Shown: positions 1 through 12,317 of the stretch, in pieces
Numbering within the stretch: the stretch's first letter is position 1
Layout of the letters: every line of letters begins with the position of its first letter
Assembly: GCF_963678635.1 (NCBI RefSeq)
Contig: NC_087066.1
Coordinates: 34,539,301 to 34,603,300, forward strand
Direction of reading: 5' to 3'
DNA from: Symsagittifera roscoffensis
Taxonomy: Eukaryota; Xenacoelomorpha; Acoela; Convolutidae
Length of the DNA: 64,000 nt
Position numbers and translations under genes: made by a program
The notes under the pieces: generated by a model
Database searches by the model: none
What the model was told of the DNA's origin: nothing
Seen by the model: only the letters and a program-made list of their open reading frames with translations

Positions 1-132
1 TACATACAATGCAACCCCGAGAACTTTGCAAGAGAGCCCAACTCTGCCAATAGACCAACAAGCACAGCCCCCATCACAACTCAAAAACCAACAAAATCAG
101 CCCCATCACAACTCAAAAAGAAACATCACTGA

Positions 133-2957
133 AACAACTGTACTGCCCAACGCAACAAAATCTTAACCTGGCCCCCTGCAATCACTACAGCCTCCTTCGA
201 CCCCTGGAAACTTATCGACCGAGAACTTGAAATTAAAATAAATGACATAAATAAAAATGTCGTTAACTGGAAACCGCGCTTCATAGTTCTAAGCAAGAAC
301 GAGCCCGGTTTCCAATTCATAGAATTAGTGAACCAGCAGATGTTGTCATTAGTAGAAGAAACACCAAATTCTAACGTCGCAATGCAAGCAGAAATGATTC
401 TCCCACATCTGCTGCTCCCCAAAACTAAATCAGAAGCAAACGGATCAAATTTTAAAACACCAAGCCGCCGCATATTTTTATGGAAGCAAGGCCTATTAGA
501 CGAACTTTTCACTGAAGCGAAAGCTCTCCAAATTGAAAATCCAAAACAGAAGAAGTCGAAAGTAAACAAGGAAGTTAAGCAATTCGATAAACTGATGAGT
601 ACAGGCAATATATCTGCTGCGATTGGCTGCCTTTCAGACAAGAAATCAAAAGGAGTACTTCCCCTAAACGAACCATTGAAGGAAAAACAGTCCTTGGTAT
701 CCTGAAATGAAAAACACCCTCAAGCCAAAACAGCGAACACTAAATATATAACTGAAGTTAGTGAAGACACAATGCCACACCACCCCTCTATATTCGAACA
801 AATAAACGCCAAGACAGTTCGAAAATCAACCCTGAAAACGCACGGAAGCCACGGTCCCTCAGATCTAGATGCGAGCGAATGGAGAAGGATATTAACTTAC
901 TGCAACCAGCCATCCCTTGAGTTTTGCAAAATAATAGGTAAACTATCCTAAACAATAGAAACTAAAGTTCTCCCACATGAAAACCTAACGGCGTACAGCT
1001 CGTGTCGCCTGATACTTCTGGACAAAAATCCAGGGGTACGGCCCATTGGTATAGGCGAAGTTCTGAGACGAATATTTGGCCAAATAATCAACCCCAAATT
1101 AAAAAAAAAACAGATCTCAGAAATCTCGCAATAAAATTCCAACTTTGCTTAGGCCAGAAATGTGGAATCGAAAAATCGAATAGCTATCCACAGCTTGAGG
1201 AACGAGTTTTAGAAACCGGAAACGGACGGCATACTACTTTTTGATGCAGAAAATGCCTTCAATTCGCTCAAAAGAGAACTTGCTCTAAAAATGTAGAAAT
1301 CTTTTGTCCGGCGCTACATCAAAGGCTGGCCAACTCATATAAACATCCCTCAAATCTATATGTCAATAACACGATTTTGACATCTACTGAAGGCACAAAG
1401 CAAGGTGATTCCCTCGCAATGGCTATGTACGGAATTGGGATGATCGAACTGATTGAGTTCCTGCAAAAACCAAATATCAACCAAAAATGGTACGCAGATG
1501 ATGGAAGCGCTGCAGGTAATTGTTAAGAGTCTCCGCGCAATACTGGACAACCTGGATGTGCACGGAAAGGCTTTCAGATACAATGTGAAGCCTTCCTAGT
1601 GTCAACTCATATAAAAGAAAACCGTCGTGAAGGCACAAATATTACAATGGTAGACGGTTTTAGAGTCCTTGGATCGGTTATAGGAACACCGTCAGCATAC
1701 GATAAAGACATGGAAAGCGAAATTGAAAAAACAGCTACCCTAACTGAAGCTTTCCAAAATAGCTAAAACATCACCACAAAATGCCTACTCCTGCTACACA
1801 AAGGGAGTTCAAAATAAATTAAGCTTTCTAAGCAGAACAACTCCGGAAGCATTTAATAAAATGGATGAAATTGAGAAAAACGTAAGACATCAGCTACTTC
1901 CTAGCAATACTGGTAAAGACCATACAACCGATGAAGATCGCAACTTTTTGCAATATCACTTAGACTGGGAGGATTAGACCTCTTCAGTAACACGAACTTT
2001 TCCAGAAATTATGAGTGGTCACAAGCCATTTGTGATCCGTTAGAAAACAGTGATGCAGAAATAGCTGAAACGGAACAAACTCTGATAAATAGAAACATCA
2101 AAACTGAGAGAGAGAATATCACAATCTCGAAAAAGGCTAAAACGATGGCAAAATGCCCATCAGAAAAAACAACTGACGTTAAATCTAGCGTCACAGAAAG
2201 GAGCATCGAAATGGCTAAGCGTGCTACACTTAAAAAATACAATTTTTCCCTCAATAAATCAGAGTTTAAAGATGGAATACATCTGAGATAAGGATGGGAA
2301 CCACCAAACACCCCACATACATGCCCATGTGGACAACCGTACACACTGACCCACTCACTACGCTGTTCCAAAGGTGGATACACTCACCTAAGACACAATG
2401 AAATTCGCGATACCTTTGCGATACTCCTGGACGAAGTATGCCATGATGATGAAATACAGCCGAATCTTCAATTGTTGGAAGGCGAAAGCTTTCACAACAA
2501 ACAACCACTACTGAAGAGGACGCTCGACTTGACCTCAGTGCAAATGGACTCCGGGGAGGCCGATTCAGCCGAACCTTTTTCGATGTAAAAATTTTCAACA
2601 CCCCATGCTAAATCCTGCCCCAAAACTATTTCTGACGCCTACAAATATGAGAGTGTCAAATCAATAAAATTCCAACAAAGAATTATGGATGTTGAACAAA
2701 TCAAACTTGTTCCACTAATTTTTGCGTGTACCGGAGGAGCAGCACCAGGCTCTACAAAAACCATCCAGGAACTAGCTGAGAAACTAAGCGAAAAACAGAA
2801 CGAATCATACTCGGACATAATAATTTTTTTAAGAACAAAAACAAGTTTTGCACTTCTGAGGACTGCAATCTTCTGTCTTAGGGGGTGCACAAATCTTAAA
2901 AATACATCCAACATAGACAATTCTATCTGTGCTATAATCGAAGAGGGTAGATTTTAA
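133..2957 (+). pseudogene. Non-LTR-type reverse transcriptase element, decayed
   Basis: Remnant of a mobile-element polyprotein, broken by stops and frameshifts. The first long open stretch runs from about 133 to 705. RT motifs follow in different frames: NPGVRPIGIGEVLRR near 1030-1075, FDAENAFNSL near 1240, TKQGDSLAM near 1400 and the catalytic YADD near 1490. A cysteine-rich CPCG...C segment lies at 2319-2370. Near 2520-2590 there is a RLDLSANG...FFDVK segment, the kind of D...D/K spacing seen in restriction-like nucleases. The last open stretch ends with TAA at 2955-2957. The element may begin upstream of the window. I recognise the RT signature with confidence. The exact clade and the nuclease assignment are inference. 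It is certainly not functional. Confidence 0.7.
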
Positions 2958-3614
2958 TTGACAATTCTCTTGATATTAATATCGACTTGATTTATTCATA
3001 AAGTTTTGCCGATGGGTTTTTAGCTTTGGTACAGCCCTATCCAACTTGTGCACGTACCGTCGCATGACGGAAGGGCCCATTTTAATTGAAATTTTAAAAA
3101 TCATGTCTTGACACGTGTGAGTTCAATAAGCGATAGTATCCGTTTCTGAGTTGTGCCAAGCGTGTTCTGCGGACTCTAGGCAAGAAAATCTCTGTTTATG
3201 TTTTTCTGGTGGTGCGCTTCCATAAACAGGCTTCCGTCTGAGGTTTTTGCTGGTTTCGATGACGGTCTCTGTGTGTATTGCTTTCCATTTGTAGCCTTTT
3301 TACTTCTTTCGAATCGATATGTATATTCGGTAGCTGGTTTTCGTATTTACAAAACAGGTCTGGTTTCATCTGTGGTCGATGTGGGAGAGTTTTGTTGGTT
3401 AGTGAAGACGGCATGTAGTTGTGCAAGCATATTTGTGTGTTCTTTGATGGGAAGAACTCGTGATTCATTGTGTAGATAGTCTATGTTCGTCATGTTGTAG
3501 CATCCTGTTGTTACTCGCAGTGCTTTGTTCTGTGCATGTTCTGCGGAGTGTTTTGTTCTGCGAGGTTTTTGAGAACGGCGTTGATCTCCTGGGCTTTGGC
3601 AGCAATGTCTCTGG
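2958..3614. other. No recognisable gene; spacer between two retroelements
   Basis: Probable 3' noncoding tail of the preceding RT element, then unique-looking sequence. Short open frames here show no domain or protein-like composition. Confidence 0.4.
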
Positions 3615-3708
3615 TGAGGAAGAAGAAGAAGAAGAAGAAGGAGAAGAAGAAAAATAAGAAGAATAATAATAATAATAAGAAGAAGATGAAGAAGAAGAAG
3701 AAGAAAGA
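3615..3708 (+). repeat. (GAA)n-type purine-rich microsatellite
   Basis: About 95 bases of GAA/AAG/AAT triplets, interrupted by a short AATAAT run. The Glu/Lys-rich frames through it are a consequence of the repeat and not a gene. Confidence 0.95.
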
Positions 3709-3758
3709 GTTAATTTCTTTAAATAAAAAATTAAGACAAAAATAAAAACAAAAATATC

Positions 3759-5345
3759 AAGTCAAGATTGACAGTTTGAGCAGGTGCACTTCAAGACCCA
3801 TAAAAACGAGCTCAGTTGATCAAAAGTTGACACAGTTCTCTCTAAAAGAAGTTCCTTAACTCTTCTCTTGAAAGACTCGAGGGGAGCGAAGATGTCTACA
3901 CCAAGACGGATCAACTCGTTGACCGATTTCTCAACGCGATGAAAGAAGAATTTCTCAGTCTGTCACTTCTCTGCTGTTTAAATTGTGCAGAGGACGGTCG
4001 ATTTCCGGTTGGTGGTCACCTTAAAAAAGAAATACGCAGAAAACAGCAATTCTGTAAGACCATGTAACATTTTGTAGAACAGTAACGCATCGTTAAAGAT
4101 AAGATGGTAACAGATAGGTAGAGTTTTCGTGAGAAACAACTAGTTTTTATTTACTAACCCATTTCAGACACTTTCGATAAAAACGTTCAAGTTTTTGGAT
4201 ATTACATAATGAAGGAAACGAAACAGGATGCATAAAAAATGTACACATGTTAACGAACAAGAGCTTTTGGATTGAGAAACAGTGAAAGGAAAATTGTTCC
4301 TGATAAAATGAAGTGACTTGTTACATAATAGCAGCTTACTATTGATATGTATCATCCAGTTCAAGTCATCAGAGACAAGTAAACCAAGGTCTTTTACAAC
4401 ATTTGAGGCAGTTATGTCCTGGTCGTTGACCACCACATGACGAGAAAAATTTTCTTTGAAAACAATGAGACTGCACTTATCGTGGTTGACCGATAAATCA
4501 TTTCCTGCACACCAGTACGTAAAACAATCAATATCTTGCTGTAGAGAAGTAATATCAGTAGAAAACAACTTTGAATCGTCAGCGAACAAGTAACAACTGG
4601 AAAAATCAATACTCTCTGGCAGATCATTGATGAAAAGAAGAAAAAGAAGCGACCCAAAGATGCTGCCTTGAGGAACGCCACTAATAACAGGTCGCGGATT
4701 GGAAATATGCGCTTTTATACGAACAAACTGTGATCGGTTACAGAGGTACCACGAAAAAAGTAACAAGAAATCATGATCGAAACCATACGTTGATAGCTTG
4801 TTTAGAAAGATATCATGACGAACAGAATCAAAGGCTTTACTATAGTAAAAATAAACAGCAGCAGAAGGAACGTTGAAATCACTAGCGTGGTATACTTCAT
4901 CAAGAAACGATAACAACTGTGTTACAGTTGATCGCTGTTTTCTGAAACCATGCTGAGAGTTTGATAAATGTTTTCCAATCTTTGGATATATATGATTGAA
5001 GAGAACTTTTTCAAAACATAAACCAAGGGGGTGTAAGATACTGGTAGGTCTGTAGTTTGTAATATCATTAGGTGACCCAGACTTCAGAATTGGAGTAACA
5101 AAAGCACATTTTTAGGCAACAGGCCAGACGCAAGTGTGAAAATAATAGGTGTGCGGTCCAAAGCAGACCATCGTGTCGAGGGTAACTCCGAGGAGATTGG
5201 CGCGGGCTTCTTGGCTAGCTTCAGGATGTTGCTTTGCACGAGAACCTGAGGATGCTTGTTGGCCTGAGCGGACAGAGGAGTGAAACGAGTGACTGTCGAC
5301 TTGTCTTCTGAGATAGTCATGAAACGATAACAAGAAACAGCCTAA
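3759..5345 (-). pseudogene. CR1/jockey-like LINE reverse transcriptase, 5'-truncated
   Basis: On the minus strand, RT blocks appear in order. There is a CAFVTPI...NYRP segment near 5050-5110, QHGFRKQRST near 4930-4955, YSKAFD near 4830, SGVPQGS near 4670 and the catalytic FADD near 4585. The 3' part (3759-4160) still reads as the C-terminal region typical of these LINEs (ICYHLIFNDALLFYKMLHG, later RTEKFFFHR-like, ending CTCSNCQS), though it has at least one stop and one frame change. The 5' end is lost near 5345, where a LINE of opposite orientation begins. Clade placement within the CR1/jockey group is by motif only. Confidence 0.8.
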
Positions 5346-5375
5346 TTGTTGTGATAAACTTATTAAATAGATGCT

Positions 5376-6135
5376 ATGATGACGGAGACTCGTGGACGCT
5401 TGAAGTGTGCTCAAAATTCACCGTGTACATCCTGCAACGCAGCCGTGAAGAAGCAAGACGATGGAGTGCAGTGCGATAGATGTTGCGAGTGGTGGCATCG
5501 GTCGTGTACGGACATCCCGCAGCAGCTTTACGACCATCTGCCATCGGATGTGGGCCTGTGCGAACTGCCTTGACGATGCCAAGACAGCAATGAAGACGTC
5601 CATTCGAGATAAGTCTATTGAAACTTCTCTACAATCTATCAAAACTGAAGTCATCAATCTTAAAGCAGCTATTGTATCCACTGATACTAAGACAACTGTA
5701 AGTGGCCACACAGCAACGCCTGTTACACCTGATGATCAAAGTAAAATGGGAATAAGAAAAAATGGCGTGCCTGAACCTTCCAACCAGATATTGCATGACA
5801 GAATGGATTCAGACGTTCAAGCAGTCAGAAAAGATATGGAGTGTTTGGGAGAGCCTGTCAATGAGCCTATTACTGATTCCTTTCGGCTGGGAAAGTCTCG
5901 ATCTGAAGCTACCAGGCCGAGAACCTTGCTGGTGGGGTTTAAGAAACCATGGCTGGTTCGTAAGTTGCTGGCTAAATCGCATATCTTGAAAGATTATTCT
6001 GATCGCATCTACTTATCCAGAAAGCTTACTGTTGACGAAAAGAAAGTGGAGTCGCGTATTCTCTCTGAACGTTATAAACTTGTCGAAACCGGTATCTCAA
6101 AGGATAGACTGAGAGTTAGAGATTTCAAATTGTAA
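5376..6135 (+). pseudogene. LINE ORF1 with N-terminal PHD-type zinc finger
   Basis: Starts at ATG 5376. The first 65 codons carry a PHD-like cysteine/histidine pattern (CTSC, CDRCCEWWHRSC). The frame breaks near 5560 and resumes in another frame with WACANCLDDAK, the end of the PHD finger. A coiled-coil-like stretch follows (residues about 45-70 of the second piece), then a conserved C-terminal block around FRLGKSRSEATRPRTLLVGF and LSRKLTVDEKKVE. ORF1 proteins with PHD fingers are known in CR1-like LINEs and serve as RNA-binding chaperones of the retrotransposition particle. One frameshift makes this copy non-functional. It is followed directly by the endonuclease/RT frame, which supports the assignment. 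Confidence 0.75.
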
Positions 6136-6169
6136 CTGGATGGCAAAGAACATGTGTTTTGACTAACCA

Positions 6170-8760
6170 ACCTTAAAATTACTCTCTGTTTGCTGAATGC
6201 CCGTTCATTGAAAAAGATAATGCCATTTATGAACTACAGTGTGATGCCAGTTATCACGGATTTGATATTATCTGTATAACTGAGTCTTGGTTAACCACGG
6301 ACATTGATAATTCGTTTATTGCTATTCCTGGGTATAATATATTTAGGAAAGACCGCAGTTCGTTGAACTCTAACAAAACCACAGGCGGCGGTGTCTGTAT
6401 TTTTGTTCGTGAAATTATTGTCAGTGATCGGTGGACTTGTCATCATTCTGATCAGTATGAAATTCTATGGCTGTCAGTTAGCGTAGGAAATAAATATTTG
6501 TTGGTCTGTTTGGTTTATTTTCCACCTGATTTTACGTATGGTCGTCAGCTAGAAATGCATATCTCATATTCCATCAATGTCTTCAAGGACCAGAACCCCT
6601 CGTCAATTATTGTACTCTGTGGGGATTTCAACAAATTGGATACTGACGACCTCGTATTAGATTGGGGTCTTTAAAATGTTTGTATGGAAACCACGCGCGG
6701 GACTAATAGGCAAAATATTGTGTTCGGATGAAAATTATTTCAGTGGTATTGAACGATTTACGCTACTCTGAGAACGGACCATATGGGTTTGGTTGCTTAT
6801 CATGGTGTTGAACAATCTGAAAAGAAGGTTGTTTACTTTCCTGATTTGCCAACAAAAATCATTTGAACTATTTGCTGGATACCCATGATTTAAAATATTT
6901 TCTTAACTACAACGATCCAAATGTGTTGTTAGGGGAACTTTCTAACGAGCTTCTGAATCTGTATAAGGTTGCCTGTCCATTGAAACGTGTTGTTCTTAGC
7001 TCAAAGGATCCACCTTTCATGACTCCGGTTATCAAATATCTTTTAAGGAAGAAGCATCGACATACACGCCGAGGTAAATTTGCGGAGGCGAATGCTGTCG
7101 ACCTTCAAGTTCGTATGTTAATTACTAAACGTGCCTTTTCTGATTCCAGTGGTCGAAACTGGTGGCAGCGTGTGAATATTTTATTGAATAAGAATACAAT
7201 AGCCCCAGATCGCACCTGTGCTTTTTCGGCTGAGCAGCTTAACCAGTACTATAATGGCATCTCCACTGCTTCTGGAGGCCCATTGAGCCTACTTATTTGG
7301 AGACTACAAATGACGGTCCGCAGTCTTTGCTCTTGCAAATATTTCATGCCATGAAATGCATTAGGGGCACCGCTACTGGCCCGGACCCTCTGCCGTTTTG
7401 GATCTTTAAGGACAATGCCCACAATTTGGCCGAAATTTATTGTTATATGTTTGACTTGTGCTTGGAACAAGGTATTTTCCCGGAGTTTTGGAAGCTTGCA
7501 AAAAAATCTCCCTTGCCAAAAGTTTCGTCTCCAAAGCAGCCAAAGGAGTTGAGGCCTGTCTGTGTTACTTCTGTTATGGCCAGCGTTTTTGGAAGGTTAA
7601 TTTATCAGAACTACCTGCAAGGCCCTTATAACAGATGTAACCAGAAGTAACCTTATGACGTAACCAGTATGGTTTTCGTAAACATTCTTCTACTTCCTGT
7701 ATGCTCATTAGGCTGCAACATCATCTCTGGAATTTCCGTGAAAACTATGATAATGTTCGCTTCTTTTCTTTAGATATGTCGAAAGTTTTTGATACTATTT
7801 CCCACAAGAGTGTTATAGAAGGAGTAATGAATATTGTCCCAGCAGTGGATCCGGCGGTTGTCAACGTAATCATTAACTTCTTGCAAAATAGAGCCCGTAA
7901 TACTTCTCTCAATGGCTTCGATTCAACTGTTTTGTATACTAGTCATGGTGTCCCTCAGGGCACTGTCCTTGGTCCGCCTCTTTACAATGGCTCTACCCAT
8001 GATATTGATATTTCAGATATTTCCACCACGTTATCAACTTATGCTGACGACAACAATCCTCTTGTAGCTGGCTGCAATAGCTCTGACCATGCTCGGGAAT
8101 TTATTAGTTCGCTCTGTCATCAACTTGACGCAAGAAACTTGTTTCTCAATGTTCAGAAATGTTCCAAGGATATGCTTATCATTTTCAACTATAGTGGCAG
8201 TAATGCCATACGTATGATTGTGGGCATAGAGGTTGTTGATGACCTCAAAGTGCTGGGGTTTATGATTGACTCCAAATTTAGTTTTGCTAAGCATATTGAC
8301 AAAGCTGTTAAACAATCGAATTCTATACTTTTTTCAATCTGGCGCCTTGGTAAAATCGGTTATTCGAAGGACGAACTTGCTATTTTGTATCGTGCTTTCA
8401 ATCTCCCAAAACTTTACTATGGCATTAACGTTTGGTGTGGTTCAAATGTTAAAGATCTAGAGAAGATAAATTTGTTTCAAAGACTTTTTTCAATCTGGCG
8501 CCTTGGTAAAATCGGTTATTCGAAGGACGAACTTGCTATTTTGTATCGTGCTTTCAATCTCCTAAAACTTTACTATGGCATTAACGTTTGGTGTGGTTCA
8601 AATGTTAAAGATCTAGAGAAGATAAATTTGTTTCAAAGACTTGCAATAAGTAAGTTACTGATACTTATGAACCAATATCTGCAACTATTAGAAGAGCTGA
8701 CCAAAAACTCTACAATGCAATCCTCCAAACAGGTTCTGATCATCTGTTGTTTGATTTAGT
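6170..8760 (+). pseudogene. LINE ORF2: AP endonuclease and reverse transcriptase
   Basis: The endonuclease domain begins near 6190 (LLNARSLKK). It continues with ICITESWLTTD near 6270, GGGVCIFVRE near 6385 and GDFNKLD near 6625, the usual exo-endo-phosphatase blocks. The RT follows: GPDPLPFWIFKD near 7380, LRPVCVTSVMASVFGRL near 7550, DMSKVFDTISH near 7775, HGVPQGTVLG near 7945 and the catalytic YADD at about 8040. The C-terminal part extends to about 8760. Several frameshifts and stops (for example at 6674 and near 7650) inactivate it. It pairs with the PHD ORF1 upstream as one element of about 3.6 kb. A 156-bp in-frame duplication lies in the C-terminal part and is listed separately. Confidence 0.8.
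8328..8639 (+). repeat. 156-bp tandem duplication inside LINE RT
   Basis: Two head-to-tail copies, 8328-8483 and 8484-8639, differ by about one base (Pro versus Leu codon). The unit is 52 codons, so the frame is preserved. The junction shows short homology (ACTT). Confidence 0.92.
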
Positions 8761-8935
8761 TCCGACACGTTCTACCTACTCAGCAAACAACCTGCGCTGT
8801 CGTGATTGCTCGCTGTAAGATGGAGAGGCCAATGAAAATATTTCCTTATCGCCTGCTGCGCAGACTTCATGACATATAGTTTAATTTGTTATGTCTTATT
8901 ACGATTTATAGATGTCATTCTATAACTAATTTAAG

Positions 8936-8979
8936 TATCTATCTATCTATATATCAATCTTTCTATCTATCTATCTATA
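8936..8979 (+). repeat. (ATCT)n microsatellite at LINE 3' end
   Basis: Imperfect ATCT tetranucleotide run directly after the LINE ORF2 remnant and its short 3' UTR. This is the usual sort of LINE 3' tail. Confidence 0.85.
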
Positions 8980-9437
8980 GTGAGATCCAGTGACTGGAAG
9001 TAGCTGCAGACTGTTTCGTTATAGCTGTTAAGTCTGTCAACGAGGTCATCTGGGTTAGGACCCGACGTGCAGATTGTCACATCATCTGCGTAGATGATGA
9101 CCTTGATTCCTTCCGGAGGCACTGGGAAGTCGGACAATACACCAGCTTGAACAATACCGGCTCTTATTTTGCGAGGCTTCGAGCTTTTACCGCGAAAATT
9201 AACTCTTGCTTGTATGTCCTGCAAGTAGTTAATCATCCCGTGTTTGATACTGTTCGGCGCTGGGTTGAGCAGAATTCGTTCGACGAGATAACTGTGATCC
9301 ACCGTATCGAAGGCAGCGGTGAGATCAAGCGCAAACAAAATAGCCTTGTACAGAGTTCTCAAGTGTCCAGAGACTACGTCGCTGAACCACCCGAGACTAC
9401 GTCGCTGAACCACACGAGACTTCAAAATCTCGGTCAA
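8980..9437 (-). pseudogene. Reverse transcriptase fragment (jockey-like)
   Basis: The minus-strand frame reads FALDLTAAFDTVDHSYL near 9310, a shortened GIVQAG block near 9150 and IIYADDVTICTSGPNP near 9080. The strand between the VQAG and YADD blocks is shorter than normal, so an internal piece is deleted. A 24-bp tandem repeat sits at about 9366-9414. No endonuclease or ORF1 is attached, so this is a scrap of a LINE. Confidence 0.75.
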
Positions 9438-9836
9438 TGGGACAGAATCTATCCTCTATCTCTCTCTCTATTGAGCTCGTGTACTGAGGATCCCTGGGCC
9501 GGTAGTTTTCTTAAGCACATAATCTCCTCGCAATACAGTTTACAAAAGCTATCTATTAATTCAGCTTTATTGATGATAAAACTACTTTCGAAAATTTTTT
9601 TATTCCGAGAGACAAGGGAACTAAAGCGCAACTAAATATAAATATATGATAGATCCGTAGCCTCACGTCAATCTTTTTGAGTTTTTTTCAACTCTGCTTT
9701 AATCTGTGCAAGTGTTAGTAAATATTTCCTAGAATTTTTACTGGAAAATGTGATCAAGGGACTCCTGACTGTAACCTCGGTTACTCTGATAATTTTGACG
9801 TTCTGATTAAATTATTCCGTTTTCCTGCTATCAGCA
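9438..9836. other. Spacer, nothing recognised
   Basis: AT-rich sequence between two retroelement remnants with no domain, repeat or RNA signal that I can identify. Confidence 0.4.
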
Positions 9837-9855
9837 GTTGTAGTAGTAGCAGTAT

Positions 9856-9912
<57 letters not shown>

Positions 9913-9921
9913 CAGCAGAAG
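9837..9921 (+). repeat. (TAG)n microsatellite
   Basis: About 85 bases of TAG triplets (CTA on the minus strand) with a few substitutions. It lies at the 3' end of the minus-strand LINE and is probably its tail. Confidence 0.95.
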
Positions 9922-12317
9922 AAGAGGATTTAGGGTTGTTACCCCATGGGTTTGCACCCAAAATGTAGTTTTAGTGTTAATGAGTTCTGAGTTTTCCATT
10001 TGGGTGGCAGTTTCCACATGGACACATTTTTCGCCATGTGCAGCTGTCCATTTCTGAGTATCTTTCGAAGAATCTCCATTAAATTTCCGCTTTGTCAGAT
10101 TTCTGTATGTCAATTAACTGTTTTGAGGTATGTCGAATTATGACATTGAAAAGTGCTGGGCATCTAATGAAGAAGTCTGAGTTGGTTTTCCTAAGGCAAT
10201 ATTCTTTATTCATTTTGTCTCGTTGAGCTTTTGTTGTTTTCGGCATACTGGTTAATGTCAATTTCGTAGTTATTGCGAACTATAAAAATGAACAGAAGGA
10301 GGTCGTGCATTTCAATGTACAGTGACAGAGGTAGCATTCTTAATTTTTATAGTTTACACTTATATGGAATATGTGAGTTAAGCATCCATTTGGTCGCCGT
10401 TTGTTGAAACTTTTCAATTGCTCGGAGGTTTGATTTCGAGTAGTGCGTTACTGACGCGGCATAAACTACAATTGGGACTACATATCCCGTGTTGGCATTT
10501 AGCTTAGAAGTTATAGGACAGTTTTTAGAGAGGTTACGCTTTAGGGAGTAAAAACCCGATAGCGACTTCTGACAACGCTTAGACTCATTTACATTCCATG
10601 AGAGAGTGGGTGTTACTAAAATGCCTAGATCGTTTTGTTCAGTTTCGATTTTTAATATATTTCCCTTGATTTGACCTTCCAGCTCGTTTTTGAAATGAAC
10701 GAGAGTACTTTTTCCGGTATTTAGACGCATTTGGTTTTTACTACACCAATTTTCAATTGTCGTAGTGGCATAGTTCAATTCTGTTTTAGTTGTTGCTTTA
10801 ACCTTAAAGTCATCAGCATATCCAAAAAAGTCAACTAGATTCAAGTTATCTGGTAAGTCGTTTATATATAGTATGAAAAGTAATGGTCCCAATAGACAAC
10901 TTTGAGGGGGACCACTTGTTAGGTAACATATCTTAGACTTTGCTTTGTTTATTCGCACATACTATTTTGGAAGAAATAAGTAAGAGACTATTAGTTGAAT
11001 TGCTTTTCCTCCAAAACCATAACACTTCAATTTTTGCATTAAAAGTTGATGCGAAACGCAGTCAAAAGCTTTTTCAAAATCTAGATAGAGCGCTGTTATA
11101 TTTTTGGTCGTTTGGTCATCATAACTCAGGTACACTTGATGTAAGTAAGCAAGGAACTGGGTAATTGCTGAACGTTTTTTACGAAAACCATATTGAGAGT
11201 TATGAAGATGATATCGCACTCTATCATAAATGTAGTAAAAAAAAAACCTTTTCGAAAACTGTTGAGATGCAGTGTAGTAAACTTATCGGTCTGTATCTTT
11301 TAATATCGCATTTTTTTCCCATCCTTGAAGATTGGGACAACTTCACTTAACTTCCACGTTTCTGGGAATACACCTTTTTTAAAAAAAAGTTTGAAAAATT
11401 AGGAGGACTGATTTTGATACTGTTTTCGCTAAGTTTGTGTTTACAAGATTTCCCAAATTATCTGGACCTGATGCTTTTGTGATGTCTAGTTTGAGCATTA
11501 TTTTCTCATTGCAGTTTGTATTCAGCTCGATGTGGTTGTAATTTGCATTTTCAAAGATACTTAATTCGGTTAGTTGTTCCGCTTTCGTAAATACACTTTA
11601 GAAGAATTGATCAAACGCATCGCATTTTTTTTTGTCTGTCTCAAGTTCTTTGCCGTCAAGTTTCATTATCGAAGGTAGTCTAGGTGCTCTTCTTATGCTT
11701 CGTAAATACTTCTGAAATGTGCTAAACTTTCTTGCTGCAAAAACCTCTAATTCGTAGTTTTTCAGATCTTTATCAGCAGAAATTTTTATTTTTTCTTCTA
11801 AGTTTAGAGTTTTAGATAGAATTTCTGGTTTCGGACAGGATTGCTGTTTCTGAGGTAAAATTTTTTTGCGCTTAATAAGGTGGGAGGTTGAGGGTGTGAT
11901 CCAAGGGGGGAATGTCGCTCTATGTTCTGTTACTCTAGGTATATTTTCTTTCAGAATTCTCCAAAGCCAGGTGTACCATTGATCAAGTAAAAAATCGCAG
12001 TTACTAAAGCAAAACGGTGTGAAGGGATTATTGATTATAGTAGTTTGACTGCACTCCAATCTGCTCTTTTGAATGCATATTTTACTTTGTCATCACTTCT
12101 TGTTTCAATTAGCCTTTGGTTCAGATTGATTTCTGTTGTAAAGGCATTGTGATCACTGTGGTTCTTATTTTCTATTGAATACATTTTATTAACATTTTCA
12201 TCATTGAATGAGTTAATGATTAGGGAGGGGTTAATGACTAGGAAAACATCTAAGGTTTTTGCTTTTTCCGGTGCCAATATTTGTTCAAAGTTGTGATCAA
12301 ACAAGGTTTCAAGGATT
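9922..12317 (-). pseudogene. 3' half of split LINE: ORF2 endonuclease end, RT, 3' UTR
   Basis: Read on the minus strand from 12317 downwards. The second half of an exo-endo-phosphatase domain (ENKNHSDHNAF near 12160) is followed by a pre-RT region (12059-11598), RT blocks SQYGFRKKRSA (near 11190), LDFEKAFDCVSH (near 11080), GPLLFILYINDLP (near 10880) and the catalytic YADD (near 10825). A typical LINE C-terminus runs to about 10079. At least three frame changes disrupt it. The frame stops abruptly at 12317, exactly at the TG end of an LTR, and the missing 5' part of the same gene resumes at 36259. It is therefore the 3' half of a LINE split by the giant LTR element. Confidence 0.85.

Noticed and set aside
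3198-3657. Overlapping open frames including a Glu-rich C-terminus
   Set aside because: The Glu run is translated GAA microsatellite; upstream residues show no domain and lie between two retroelement remnants.
9147-9635. + strand frame of 162 codons
   Set aside because: It is antisense to an RT fragment with a clear YADD motif.
12313-12317. A 5-bp target duplication for the giant element
   Set aside because: The flanks GGATT and ATTAG share only ATT at the correct position.
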